Positions 23,631-33,995 of a stretch of DNA of 64,000 nucleotides are shown in pieces; within the stretch, counting starts at the first letter, position 1, and each line of letters opens with the position of its first letter. The translations under genes and the position numbers were made by a program. The notes under the pieces were generated by a model. That model did no database searches and was not told where the DNA came from. It was given only the letters and a program-made list of their open reading frames with translations. The DNA is from Chinchilla lanigera (Eukaryota > Chordata > Mammalia > Rodentia > Chinchillidae). The stretch lies in assembly GCF_000276665.1 (NCBI RefSeq), contig NW_004955438.1, positions 14,570,576 to 14,634,575 on the forward strand, written 5' to 3'.

Positions 23631-23960
23631 CTCCTGGAGGAGCTTTTCATGCTGGCTTTCCTGATGGACTCGGCTGTTGTTATTGTTGAAGGAGCTTGGG
23701 ACTTTATCGTGGCTGAGAATGGCTATGGTTCACTTTGGGGGAGCTCTGGTCCTTACTTTGAGGATCACTTCCTGGCTCTGGAGGGGAAGATGGTGCACTG
23801 CTTAGTCTCCTGGAGAAGCTTGTCGTGTTGGCTTTCCTAATGGGAACTCGGCTGTTATCACTGGAGGAGCTCAGGACCTCACTGTTGCTGAGGACGGCTG
23901 TGGGACTTTTTGGGGGAGCTCTGGTTCTTACTTAGACTGTTGCTTTCTGGCTCTAGTGCA
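23631..23960. repeat. 176-bp tandem duplication inside LTR copy B
   Basis: Copy 1 begins 'ctcctggaggagcttttcat' at 23631 and copy 2 'ctcctggagaagcttgtcgt' at 23807. Both run through 'ggctttcct', 'ctcggctgtt' and 'gggggagctctggt'. The copies are well diverged, so the duplication is old. LTR copy A has only one such segment. Confidence 0.8.
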
Positions 23961-24060
23961 GATCCCTGAGCCTACTAGCACAGATCCTTTATTCTGCTGG
24001 CAAGACTTTCTAGATTCTACCACTGACCTTTGGGCCTTCCCAACACAGATAGGTAAAACA

Positions 24061-24143
24061 GGCCTGCATGAGACATTGTCGTGGGCTCTAGGTCTTCAGC
24101 TGGACTCATGCAGGACATTACTACAGGATCCAGACCCTCAGCT
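24061..24143. repeat. 42-bp minisatellite, two units
   Basis: Units at 24061-24101 (41 bp) and 24102-24143 (42 bp) are homologous, in inverted orientation, to the three units at 1092-1217. Both end 'CAGCT'. Confidence 0.75.
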
Positions 24144-24289
24144 AGATTCTTTGGTCTTTAGTGTGCAGACAGATTTCCTGCAATCTTTTTGCATATGACT
24201 CTTTGGTTCACTATTATAAAATAATCTTATAATTAAGCATCCTGTATTGTATTGTTTCCCTTTTCAAAACCCCAAACTACAACAGAACC

Positions 24290-24620
24290 CAAGTCCACCT
24301 CCCTGTGTTTTACGTCCAGTGCTCATAATTCTTCTTCCTCGGCTAAATGTGATGAGTCAAGTTCTTCTCTATAGCAATCTGTTATATGTGTCAAGATAAC
24401 TCCCATGCTTTGCACACATACACCTTCCTCTTCAAGACAAATAATTCCCCAACTATCATTGTCATCCTCATTTAAAAATGTTTTAAATTGTTAATATTCC
24501 TCTTAAAATGGCACCATCAGAATTTAACATGATATTCTACCTGTGGTTTAAGAAACAGAATAGAACTGTTACTATCGTTTCTTTGGATTAGAGTCCTTTG
24601 TGTCTATGAATGCCACCAGA
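24290..24620 (-). repeat. CR1/L3 LINE fragment
   Basis: 'cttcctcggctaaatgtgat', 'gttcttctctatagcaatct', 'ttcctcttaaaatggcacca' and 'atgatattctacctgtggtt' follow the inverted CR1/L3 3' consensus. Confidence 0.6.
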
Positions 24621-24889
24621 GCCTGCATAAACATTTGTCCTAGCTACCACCCAGCATAATGGTATATGGAGAAGTTAAGATTTGGTAAGAGGAAATCAAG
24701 AAAGCATGAAATTCTGCAGTGAAAAAGTAGCCTTGGGGACATTATGGTGATACCCTGGTGCCAGGTATGCTAAAAAGGGCAGAGCCAGACACTAAGTCCT
24801 TCATCAGCCCTCCATGCCACGTGCCAACTTTCTCTGCCCTCCTCTGTTCTTTACACATGGGTCCACCAGTGCCCCCAGCTTCAGGGACC

Positions 24890-25030
24890 TCACACAGGCA
24901 GCTTATTAAAACAAATTCCTGGGCCTACACCTGGGTCTGTAGAGAGGAGTCCAGTAATCTCATTTCTAACAAGTTTCCAGGAGGTTCTGCTGCTGCTGCA
25001 GGTCTGCGAACCACATCTTGAGAATAATTC
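24890..25030 (+). mobile_element. MER5A-type hAT MITE
   Basis: 'attcctgggcctacacctgg', 'tttctaacaagtttccagga' and 'gcgaaccacatcttgagaat' follow MER5A order through its 3' terminus. Confidence 0.75.
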
Positions 25031-25149
25031 CCTTCAGGGATGAGGAGAAGGGAGATAAACCTGGGTCCCTGAATAACTTTGTATAGCAGAATGGCCTCAC
25101 TGGTCTAGAGCAGTCAGACTCTTGAATAAGAGACAAACAAACTCACTTC

Positions 25150-25312
25150 CTAGGGCTACCAGATCTAAGAAATGAAAATGAAGGATGTACAGTTAAGTTT
25201 GAATTTCAGATAGACTATGAATAATTTCAAATATTGTGTGGGAACTATTTATGCAAAAATACTGTTATGTATCTGAAATTCAAATGCGATTGGCGACCAG
25301 CTCTTTGTATGT
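25150..25312. mobile_element. Palindromic MITE-like element
   Basis: TTTGAATTTCAGAT (25198-25211) and ATCTGAAATTCAAA (25271-25284) are a perfect 14-bp inverted repeat with a 59-bp loop. 'gggctaccagatctaagaaa' lies on the left and an 'atgcgattggcgaccagctc' stretch on the right. This is typical of short palindromic DNA transposons; family not assigned. Confidence 0.6.
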
Positions 25313-25589
25313 TAGGCAGGTTTACTTGCAGCGAATTAACCTTCCTCATCACTAATTCAGCATCAAGACCCAGAGCTGATCCTGGATCTCTCACAAGGTC
25401 TGGAGCACCTTGCCTGTTTTGGGGTTCTCATGGTAGTGCTCTTTCTTATCTCCTCTGAGCCTTAGTTCTCTTAACTGGGCTTGTGTTCTCTCTGTATCAA
25501 AGTTCTGTTCTGGTAACTGCTGGGAAGCCCAGTCTCTGATAGAACAGAAGTCATGATGGAAGCCATTGTGCAGCGCAGTCCTGGGGTAT

Positions 25590-25714
25590 TGGGTCCAGCC
25601 CCAACTCTCTTCTCAAATTATTTTTACTTACCTTGCCCTTCTTAACCTGTGCACATCCTGAGGGCAGAGGCAGTGTCTTAAGGGCTAGTACAAGGCCTGG
25701 AACGGAGTAAGTCA
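25590..25714 (+). repeat. L2 LINE 3' region
   Basis: 'cacatcctgagggcagaggc' followed by 'agggctagtacaaggcctgg' is L2 in forward orientation, truncated where the MST LTR begins at 25716. Confidence 0.6.
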
Positions 25715-25715
25715 C

Positions 25716-26068
25716 TGCTGTGGTTTGAATGGATCTTCCAGAAGTCATGTGTTGGAAACCATCCCCAACTCATATACTAATGATGTTTGGAGGAGGAGCC
25801 TTTGGGAGGCAACCAGAATTGGATGAGGTCATGAAGAGCAGCTCCTGTGATGGCATTAATGGCTTTCTAAGAAGACAAATAGGGGCCTGAGCTAGAACTG
25901 GCCTGCTCCCTTGCCTGTGATGCTCTCACCAAATTAAGAGGCAACAAGGAGGTCCCCATCAGATACTGGGAGCAAGCCCTTGATTCCCCAGCCTCCAGAA
26001 ACATGAACTAAAGAAATTTCCATTCTTTGTAAAGTACCAGCTGCAGCAACAGAAAACAGACTAAGACA
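25716..26068 (+). mobile_element. MST-type MaLR solo LTR
   Basis: It starts TGCTGTGGTTTGAATGG, has 'gggaggcaaccagaattgga', 'ttccccagcctccagaaaca' and ends 'agaaaacagactaagaca', a full-length MST LTR of 353 bp. No internal retroviral sequence is next to it. Confidence 0.9.
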
Positions 26069-27260
26069 GTTGCTAATACCTGTTTGTGATGTAACATCTG
26101 TATCCAGCTGGTCACCTGCAAGCATGCTGGGGCTCCAGACTTACCTAGACAGCTGCTCACCCAGGGCTTGCATCCAGGCTGCACTGGTGCAGGGAATTGC
26201 TTCCCAACCCCCACACCCACTGCTGTGCTGAACTTGGAAGTTGCTCGGAAAACTAGGCAATAAGCAAATGAGCGTTGTTTGAGGAAAAGGACCAAGATCC
26301 CAGCTCTTTCCCTCTGTGATGCCTCTGATCAGCTGGCAGGAAATAGCAATGGAGTCCCTGTGATAGAATTCTGTAGGAGGTTGGGTAGAGGCAGCATTAA
26401 AGTTCTGGCCCTCAGCAAAGGCCAGAGGTCAAAGGGTAACAGAAGTTTAAGCTCTAAAAATACAGTCCCAACAAATTGTAGATGGGTTGTGCCACAGAAA
26501 AGTGGTTGCAGAAGTGGCTTTGAAGGCCCCAAATGTGGGGGGCTCAGGGTAGATCTGCATGTAACTCTGTGGGCAGGGGTGTCCTGCCTCACTCCGGAAG
26601 AACCACAGTGCACTGGGTGGGACCCACCTCTGCCAGCCTCAGGACCCAGCGCCATCCGTATCCCCAGCACCATTACCGACTCTGTCCCCATTGAGGAACT
26701 GCCCAGATTTACGAGCATGAGGTAAGGGCAGTCAGGACTGGACGTTAGCCCTGGGTACACAGAGGCACCTCTGAAGGATTCCTGGGCTTGCACCAAAGTT
26801 GGCATGGAAAAGTGTGAGCTGGGCTCTGGCCCCTGCTGCAAGCAGTGATGCCATTTGCACTCCCGAGCCTGGGAAGCACGACATGCCCACAACTCCAGAT
26901 TTTGTTTCTCTTGGTTCTTTGAAGGTGAACTCTGCTCACCTGCGGGGACTCTCCCTTGAACTTGGGGTGCTGGCCACCCCTGACCTAGATTCCTCTGTTT
27001 GCCTAGCAGAGCCTCAGATGCCAGCCCACGTTCTGCCCATCTTGAGTGTCCGGTGCCCATCTGGCCATAAGCCACCACTTTTCTTAGAGAACCTGTTAGG
27101 ACCAGCCAAGAGCAGCAGCCACCAGTCACTGCCACCTCTGCCCGGGGCATGATGCCAAGCACTCAGTGTACTTTTTCCCATTGTTGTCCATTCATTGACT
27201 CGGTTCCTCTGGTTAGGTCCGGATTTGCCTCAAAAAGATTGTAAGGTAAGTTTATTTTCC
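26069..27260. other. Moderately GC-rich DNA with long unassigned frame
   Basis: A minus-strand frame of 277 codons (26329-27162) and a + frame of 148 codons (26279-26725) overlap. Neither resembles a protein I know. The + frame ends just after a good donor-like ATGAG/GTAAGG at 26718-26728. I treat both as chance frames. Confidence 0.4.
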
Positions 27261-27261
27261 A

Positions 27262-27430
27262 ACCTTCACAATAACCCTAGGAGGTAAGGATTGTAAGGAT
27301 TATTATTCCCATTTTAAAGCCCATAAACTGCTGCTGAGAGGGGAAGAAACACAGCCGGAGAGCACAGCTAATGGCAGAACTGGTATTTGAACATGGGTCA
27401 TTTTGATTCCAAATTGTGTCTCTCTTTTTC
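27262..27430 (-). repeat. MIR SINE fragment
   Basis: 'cttcacaataaccctaggag', 'tattattcccattttaaagc' and 'gcagaactggtatttgaaca' are a long inverted MIR. From 27431 to 29221 I see no gene; a MER5-like scrap lies near 27895-27960 and an RFX-type motif at 28928. Confidence 0.75.
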
Positions 27431-28927
27431 GGAATAGACTTAAAAAATAAAACTAGGAAGCACTGATACACATAAAGGTACAGTAGAGACAAACTGTAGA
27501 GGGGTTGTGCCCCAGGGTTATCAACGTGCCGGGCTGTAAGGCACGATAATAAAATCCCTTCCCTGTGAACCTGGCTCCCCTGGGCTCACAAGGCTTCCGA
27601 AGAGTGCTGGGGATCAAGCTGAGCTGAGTACTCACATTTGTCCTATGACTCTCACATTTCCCCAGGTGGGTGTCATCCTCAACATCCAGTTGGAGAACCT
27701 GAGGTGTCCAACCAGGCCAAGGTCCCAGGCAGGAGGATGTAGCAGACAGAAATTCAGCCCTGATCTCTTTGATCCTCAGAGCCAGAGGCGCCCACATCAA
27801 GCTGTTCTTACTCACTCTGAGTACATTTTTGGAAATGTAGATCTTTGAGCTCCATTTCTGACCTTGGCGATCAGAACTGCCAAACCTGGGGCCTAGGAAT
27901 GCACTGTTCCCAAAACTCCCCAGGTGACACTAATGCAGCTGTCTCCAGACAGGGGTGGGGAGTAAATATTCTCAGCACCTGGTGACCAGGAGCAATGAGG
28001 ATGGAATTACCAGTGGCATTTACCTGACTTTGCTACTCAGAAATCTTGGGGTCACATACAGCCAAGGTTACTTAACAGATGAGTATCGGAGGTGTCTAAT
28101 ACGTGGTGTTTATAAACTAAAATGAGTCTATGGCTCAAGTTGACTGAAGACTCTAATTCAGCATGCAGCTGAGAAGCTGGCTGCCATCCAGCTCTTGGCA
28201 ACAGAGATGGCTGGGAATCCTGCAATTTGGGGGAAGGACTCGCTTCACCAGCGTTCGTTGGTGCCGCCTCCAGCTGGCTGTGCTTTCCAATCACTGCTCT
28301 TCCTGCTCTGACTGTACATACTGTGAGTTCAGCTCCAGCTGTACCCATGGAGTATGTGGTGAGGGGTACATTAGTCCTGCAGTGTGAATGGTGCCGATTC
28401 TGCGTTAACCATTTGCACCAACCATTCCCAATAACTAAACTAATGTTATGGATACTGTGATTGTATTTGAGTCATCCTCATCCTTGTTGCCAGGTCTGCT
28501 TTATAGTGCCATGGCATATTATCACACTGTCCCTTTCCCACTGGAAATTGGGACTGCATGGAGCAATTGGCTTTGAGATCTATGGTCCTGCCCAAAGTTG
28601 ACTCCCAGTCAATGATGTTTAAGAGCTATTAGCCTAAAGACCTCGACTCTTAAAGCTGGGAGGGCCCTGGCACCCAAAGTCAGGTCGCCTCAGGATGTGC
28701 TATGGCAGTGGTGGCTCTAAAAGGTCTGCCATCACTGTGCTATGGTGTCTTTAACCAGCTGGACCCAAGAGGTCATTTCTTTAGTTTTTAAGACGAAGAT
28801 CAGGCACACGGACAGTGGCCGCCTGCTCAGTAATGTGACATTTCATTTACAGCAGCCCAAGAGCGTAGCTTGTATGTGTTAATATTGGATTATTTCTCTT
28901 CATAGTTAGCTGCCTCCTCGCTTCACT

Positions 28928-28941
28928 GTTGCCATGGCAAC
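28928..28941. promoter_or_regulatory. Perfect palindromic RFX X-box
   Basis: GTTGCCATGGCAAC is a perfect 14-bp palindrome and an ideal RFX-family X-box. A forkhead-type TGTAAACA lies 37 bp downstream at 28978-28985. The flanking 150 bp contains no recognised repeat. It may be a distal regulatory element about 11.5 kb upstream of the SLC24A4 start codon; function is inferred only. Confidence 0.4.
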
Positions 28942-29221
28942 ACTTCTCAAACACCACTTCCTACTCTGAATACACAATGTAAACAATCTGCAGTTGAACA
29001 TTTCCCAATTTAGGGGTTTGGAGTCAAAGCCCACAGGCCTACCGTTAGGAAAGAAGGTGAACCACCAAGGTCAGGAGACGCGGAGCTCATCAGGGGTGGT
29101 CGCCCCAGATTATGATGACTGGGGGTGTCACAAAATCACTCAGTAAGTTCTCTGCTCTTTCTTTGAGAAGCATTTAGTATAGGGGGAGCTTGGAGTGATG
29201 TATCGAACTAGCAGGGACACT

Positions 29222-29312
29222 TGGGATGAGGGACCTCAAGTGCTGAGGAGTGAAGTGACTTTCCTAGTGTCACACAGATGGTGACAGAGTTAAGACTAGA
29301 AGCAGGGCTTGT
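29222..29312 (-). repeat. MIR SINE fragment
   Basis: 'gtgaagtgactttcctagtg' followed by 'tcacacagatggtgacagag' is the inverted MIR core. From 29313 to 30299 I see no gene or clear repeat. Confidence 0.6.
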
Positions 29313-30299
29313 CCAGGAACTGCAAATGCTGGGCCAGTATGTGCTCCTTGGAAGCCCTCACCCTGCACTCACAGTGCACATTGCTGTGTGTTCCGGCTCT
29401 CTACCCACTGAGGCTGGACTCAGTCACTGTCAGTGTCAGCACAACATCTGCCAGCCCAGCCGGACCCCCCAGCCAGCCCTCAAGGGCTCTGGAGACTGTG
29501 TTCTCTCTGCTAAGGAAAGCAGCACAGGGCCTCACTGGGGGCATAGCTATTTTCTTTCTATCAAGGAACTATTTTTATTTCTAGTCCCTATCCACACATA
29601 GTGATGCACGCCATTTCCACATAGTTGTAAGCAAGGCAAGGAGATTGTCTTCTTTTTTTTTCAATAGGAAAACCTCAGACCATTTTCTTTCAACTTCGTA
29701 GCAACCCCTAGCAGCCTTTGACTTCTGAGCAAATGATCATTTGACTTTTGTGTCTTTAGAAAAGAACCAAATAACATGGAGCAGCGGGAGGATGGGGGCA
29801 TCATTTGAAGATTTTAACACAGAAGTCAGGCTCATCCCTAGAACAATGACCTGCTCCTTGAGACCATGAGAACTTGGTTTCTCCTGTTTACAAAAGTATG
29901 TGCTGAGGTGGAGGTTTGCCTGCTGTCCATACTCCTAGGGACATCCCTCTGGTTTTCCCAGTGGTGCCAGCTGTGGTCACAGGATGTGTAACAGCATCTC
30001 TGAGAGGCAGGCCTGGCCCCCAGCTCCCTATTCTAATCCAAATCTGCCGGGTCTCCATTGTGAGCCCCCCAAGGCCCTCAGCATTTTACCCATAAGAAAA
30101 AAGCCACAAGCATATAAGGGCTCCGGGCTGGGATGACACAAGGAGGGGGTTTGGCATTTAACTTGGGTTCCAGACAATGCTCCCCACCCCCAGCCATGGT
30201 GACACAGCTGTCTGTGCATTCTGTACTTTGGTCTCCTCTCAGAGGACAGAGGAGGCTTAGCGGACTGCCTCCTTTCCGTGCTCACATATGAGAAAAAGG

Positions 30300-30425
30300 A
30301 GCTACAAGGCAGGAAACTAAGCTCAGAGGACTGGCTTGACCACTGCCTCACTGTGGTGAGGCGTGTCCCTTTTCTGAGCCTCAGTTTCCCCATCTGTAAA
30401 ATGCAGGGATTAGACTAGAGTCAGT
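30300..30425 (+). repeat. MIR SINE fragment
   Basis: 'ctgagcctcagtttccccat' followed by 'ctgtaaaatgcagggatta' is an unmistakable MIR core. From 30426 to 31588 I see no gene. Confidence 0.8.
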
Positions 30426-31588
30426 ATTTCTCAAAACACCAGTTCTATGGAGGATATTAAATGATGGTAGGAGCAATAGGAATCCAGGTGGAATGATTTC
30501 AGGAAAGACCAGGTGCTGCAAAATGAAGGACGTTCCGTGGTGGATGTTCTCAGAGTCATTAATATGCTCTGAGATACACAGCATGCAATGTTTCCAAAAC
30601 CTATTCAACTATAGAATCCCTAAACTATTTTAGTATCAGAATTACAATTCTCTTTCTTTCCTTGAAGAAGCAAAAAGAAGATGATCTTTACTTCTCTGAG
30701 TGTCTAAGGCTATTTGGTCTTTTAGCTTATTTCTAAAATAGAATAAGCCCTTGGAGAGGTCTTGGGGGTAGATAAAGATCAACCTAAAACTAGGAGTTCT
30801 TGGAAGCCCTTAGAAGGTGAGTTGTGGGTTGTGGGAGGAGTTTCCATTTCTCCAGAAATTTTATTCAAAGTGTATGCGCTTCATACACTGTCTTGGAGGA
30901 CAAGGGCTATAGCATCCACTGGATTTTCAAAGATATCTGTGACCCCAAAATGGTGAACCACCACATTCAAGCTCTTACCAGCTAATACCCCAGCGATGTT
31001 TGATTTTGTAGGAACTTGGAGGTGAAAACATATCAGATGAGACTTTGGTGTCACTATGAGTATCTAAGGGGAGTAGCGGGGCAGAGACAATAATAACACA
31101 AAAGGGAAGATGTGGAAAGCAAGGGGGACCAGTAGCAGCTCTACCTTGGGCAGGACACCCTCCCCATATTCCTCCCCTGGTCCCAGTGTACATGCTGCTA
31201 TAAACCATTCCATGGTTCTTTGTTATGAAATATGGCTACTGAATATTAATGCTTTGTGGCAGAGAGAAAATTATTGCTGTATCCAAAAGTCTCCATTTCT
31301 TACAGGTCACCAGGGCTCCATTTATTAAATTATTACTCAGGGGCACAAGTGTCCTGAAAGTGTGTCTCCTCAAGGCCAGACACTCTCTCTCTTGTTCAAA
31401 GGCACCAGCGCCTCTGACATGAACTCCCTCCCAGCCGGCTGGAGAGCCAGGTGGAAAAGCTGTGAAGGGGTGGCAGGGACCCAGCCCTCAGAACAGAGCA
31501 CAGCCTGCACAGACATAGCCCAGGGTGACCAAGAGAAGATTCTGGTGGCACCAAGAAGAACAGATGAGAAGTCCAGATCCACAGAGGG

Positions 31589-32074
31589 TATAGTGGTTGA
31601 TTGATTATGTCAACTTGAGAAGTGTAGAAGCATAACTAAACTTAGCTCAGCAATTGGCCCAGCAATTCTACACCCTAGGGTGTAGAGGAACCACCCCAGG
31701 GTAGATCATCACCAAGATAATATAAAAGGGAAATGAAGAAGGACAGAGGAGGTTCCACTCCTTTTGGAGGAGCTCCAGTCTTCACCTTCAGCTTGGACTT
31801 TGTCTCCTGGTTTCTCATGCAGACTCTTCGGCTTCCACCTTGGGTCCTTCAGCCTTCCGTCGCAGACTCATCGGCCTCCTGGTACGGACTTGCATGGAAC
31901 GCTGCAGTGAACTCCAGACCCTGGACTGATCCCTTCGGTCTTCAGTGTGCAGACACCCTCTGCACGCTTTCTCATACAACTCTCTGGCTGATGTCGTAAG
32001 CCAATCTTGTCATTTCTTATAATTTGTACGTCTTGTGTTATATCTGTTTCTCCAGTAAAACCCTGACTGATACA
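31589..32074 (+). mobile_element. ERVL-like solo LTR, copy C, with 5-bp target duplication
   Basis: The element runs from 'tatagtggttgattgattat' to 'aaaccctgactgataca' and is flanked on both sides by GAGGG (31584-31588 and 32075-32079), the 5-bp target duplication expected of ERVL. A TATAAAAG box lies at 31721-31728. At 486 bp it is the cleanest copy of the family also found at 1000-1592 and 23465-24245. It has a single 42-bp unit at 31886-31927. Confidence 0.75.
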
Positions 32075-32079
32075 GAGGG

Positions 32080-32985
32080 AGATTATGAAGTGGGAATTCA
32101 AAAGGAGAGTTCTAAAGTTCACCAGCCTGCCCATCTGCTGTCTTTTGATCACTGGCCTTTGAAACAAAATACTAATCATAAGTTTATACATTATTATTTA
32201 CCAGGAGCCTGAGGGATTAGAATTCTCTGGGCTTGAACAGCCTCATGACCACTCACATGCACAGCCCAGAGGAGGATGGTTTGGGCTGTGACAGAGGGGA
32301 GGACATAACCATATTCTGTTGTTTTCTTGACCAAAGAGGTTTTTTTTCTGCCTTTCCTTTGACATCTCTGGAGCATCTGCATTTTCCTACCTGAAATAGC
32401 TCTGCCTTGCAGGTAAGAATTTGCCAGTTTGCTTTCAGAACCTGGTTAAAACAGGAGAGGGAGGAAGGAGAGGCCCCCAAAGTGAACCAACAGCATTCAT
32501 GAGAAATCCTTTGAATTAATTTAAAAGCTGAGTCATACAGACCCATCAACATTGCATAACAGCCATTAAAGTATTAGTATGACTTTGGGGGACACTTTAT
32601 TATGCAACCCAGTGGTAAATCTCCTCTGGGCCCTTTTTTTTTTTAATTCTCCCAAAGAGTTGCAGTTTGTTAATTTATTTTCAAATGAGCTGAGTGTGTT
32701 CATCCCAGCTTCCTGTTTGGCATTTGGCTTCCTCGCAAGGATGGCGGACCATGCAAAAGTTGGGATCTAGCATTAAAGAAGCACTTGATCTTTTTAACCC
32801 TTCTAATCATATTCAAAGGCAACAGAGGCAGAACTGTCAATTCATTTATTTAATAAGTGTATATGGACAGCTTCTAAGGCCAGGAGAGCAAGCTTTGAAC
32901 CTGGACAGATCTGAGCTGCAGGCTTCTTCTGTCTTTCTGGGTCTCAGTTTCCCCATAGGGGTTAGACGGGAACACTTGTGCTTGT
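32080..32985. other. AT-rich unique DNA, possible conserved noncoding element
   Basis: No exon or recognised repeat. 32480-32780 is AT-rich with an AP-1-like TGAGTCAT near 32531 and ordered homeodomain-like TTAATTT motifs. Conservation cannot be judged from one sequence. Confidence 0.3.
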
Positions 32986-32989
32986 TAGA

Positions 32990-33420
32990 ATGGTTAAGAG
33001 CAGGGATCTTGGACCCACTCTATCTGGCTATGAATCTCAGCATTGTCACTTTACTAGCTGTGTGACTTTGGCAAATGGCTAGTTGTTCAGAGCCTCGGGC
33101 TCCTACATCTGCAAACTGAGTGAGATGGTACTTGCCCCACAGCGTCAGTTGTTGGGAGGATTAAGTGGGTTGATGGGTGGATATCGAATTCTTCTCCTCT
33201 CCCCTCCTCCTTTTCCTTCCTCTTTTGTGTTACTGGGAAATGAACCCAAGACCTTTCAGCTGAGCTACTTCCCCAGCCCATTTTTTTCATTTTGAGATGG
33301 CTCTCACTAAATTGTCTGGGCTAGGCTCAAACTTGTGATCCTTCTGCCTTAGTCTCCCAGGTGTGCGCCACCCAGCTCAGCTTTTCAAATGTTTTGAATA
33401 CTGCCTGGCCCAGAGGGAGA
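32990..33420 (+). repeat. MIR SINE split by B1-dID
   Basis: 'cactttactagctgtgtgac' and 'gttgggaggattaagtgggt' give the left MIR part (32990-33180), and 'tgaatactgcctggcccag' the right part (about 33390-33412). The B1-dID at 33222-33382 separates them. Confidence 0.7.
33222..33382 (-). mobile_element. B1-dID dimeric SINE
   Basis: Inverted ID half ('ctgagctacttccccagccc') then inverted B1 half ('gtgatccttctgccttagtc', 'tcccaggtgtgcgccaccca'), the same composite as at 1898 and 60390. It is inserted in a MIR. Confidence 0.8.
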
Positions 33421-33707
33421 ATGACATACGTGACCTAGAATTATGATTGTTCTTCTGGAGGCCCTGGCAAAGATGGTGGTTGCGCGTGGCAGAGACAGCT
33501 CACCAAGCCTTCTTTTCTTTTCCTAGGCCTCATTTCCCGGCCTCCTCACAGCCGTGATCAGGTGGCTGAGCTGTAACCCGTGAATGCAGGTGGAAATGAT
33601 GTCACCATCACCAAATCTGACTCTACATATTTCCCCCTCTGCTTTTTCAGCGCAGATGAGCTTGGTGCCCCGGAAGCCACATGTTGAAGATGGCACAGCC
33701 ATATAGG

Positions 33708-33995
33708 GTGCTAGAATCTTTCAAAAACATGGAATCAGAGGTACGGAATTGTGACTAAGTGACATGTCCAAGACCCCCAGGAAATAGCTCACAAATCCAA
33801 GCTTCCGGCCCAAGGTTCAGACCCCAGAATGTCCTCCACTCACTGCCCTTCTGCTCACTGGACCCTGTCAGTCTGACAGTGGAGACAAGGCAGATAGGGG
33901 ATCCCAAGGATAAGAGCAGGGTGAATCACGCTGGGTCTTACACGCTGATGTCCACCTCACGGTGGAGATACAGAGTGCTAGAATCTTTCAAAAAC
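33708..33995. repeat. Direct 21-bp repeat, 267 bp apart
   Basis: A 21-base word starting GTGCTAGAATCTTTC is identical at 33708-33728 and 33975-33995, and similarity extends a few bases upstream ('ata.ag.gtgc'). A separate 20-base word starting TGAATCACGCTGGG is identical at 33922-33941 and 35647-35666. The 33421-35194 stretch otherwise shows no gene or named repeat. Confidence 0.8.

Larger units (their letters stand above)
23465..24245 (+). mobile_element. ERVL-like solo LTR, copy B, internally expanded
   Basis: The same family as 1000-1592 and 31589-32074. It starts near TGTGGTGGATTGACAAC and shares 'ctgggtgtagaggacccacc', 'gggggagctctggtccttac', 'actcggctgtt' and the 42-bp repeat. At about 780 bp it is the longest copy because a 176-bp segment is tandemly duplicated inside. 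The position matching the TATA box of the other copies reads 'tcataagagg', so that box is degraded. Open frames across it are incidental. Confidence 0.65.
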
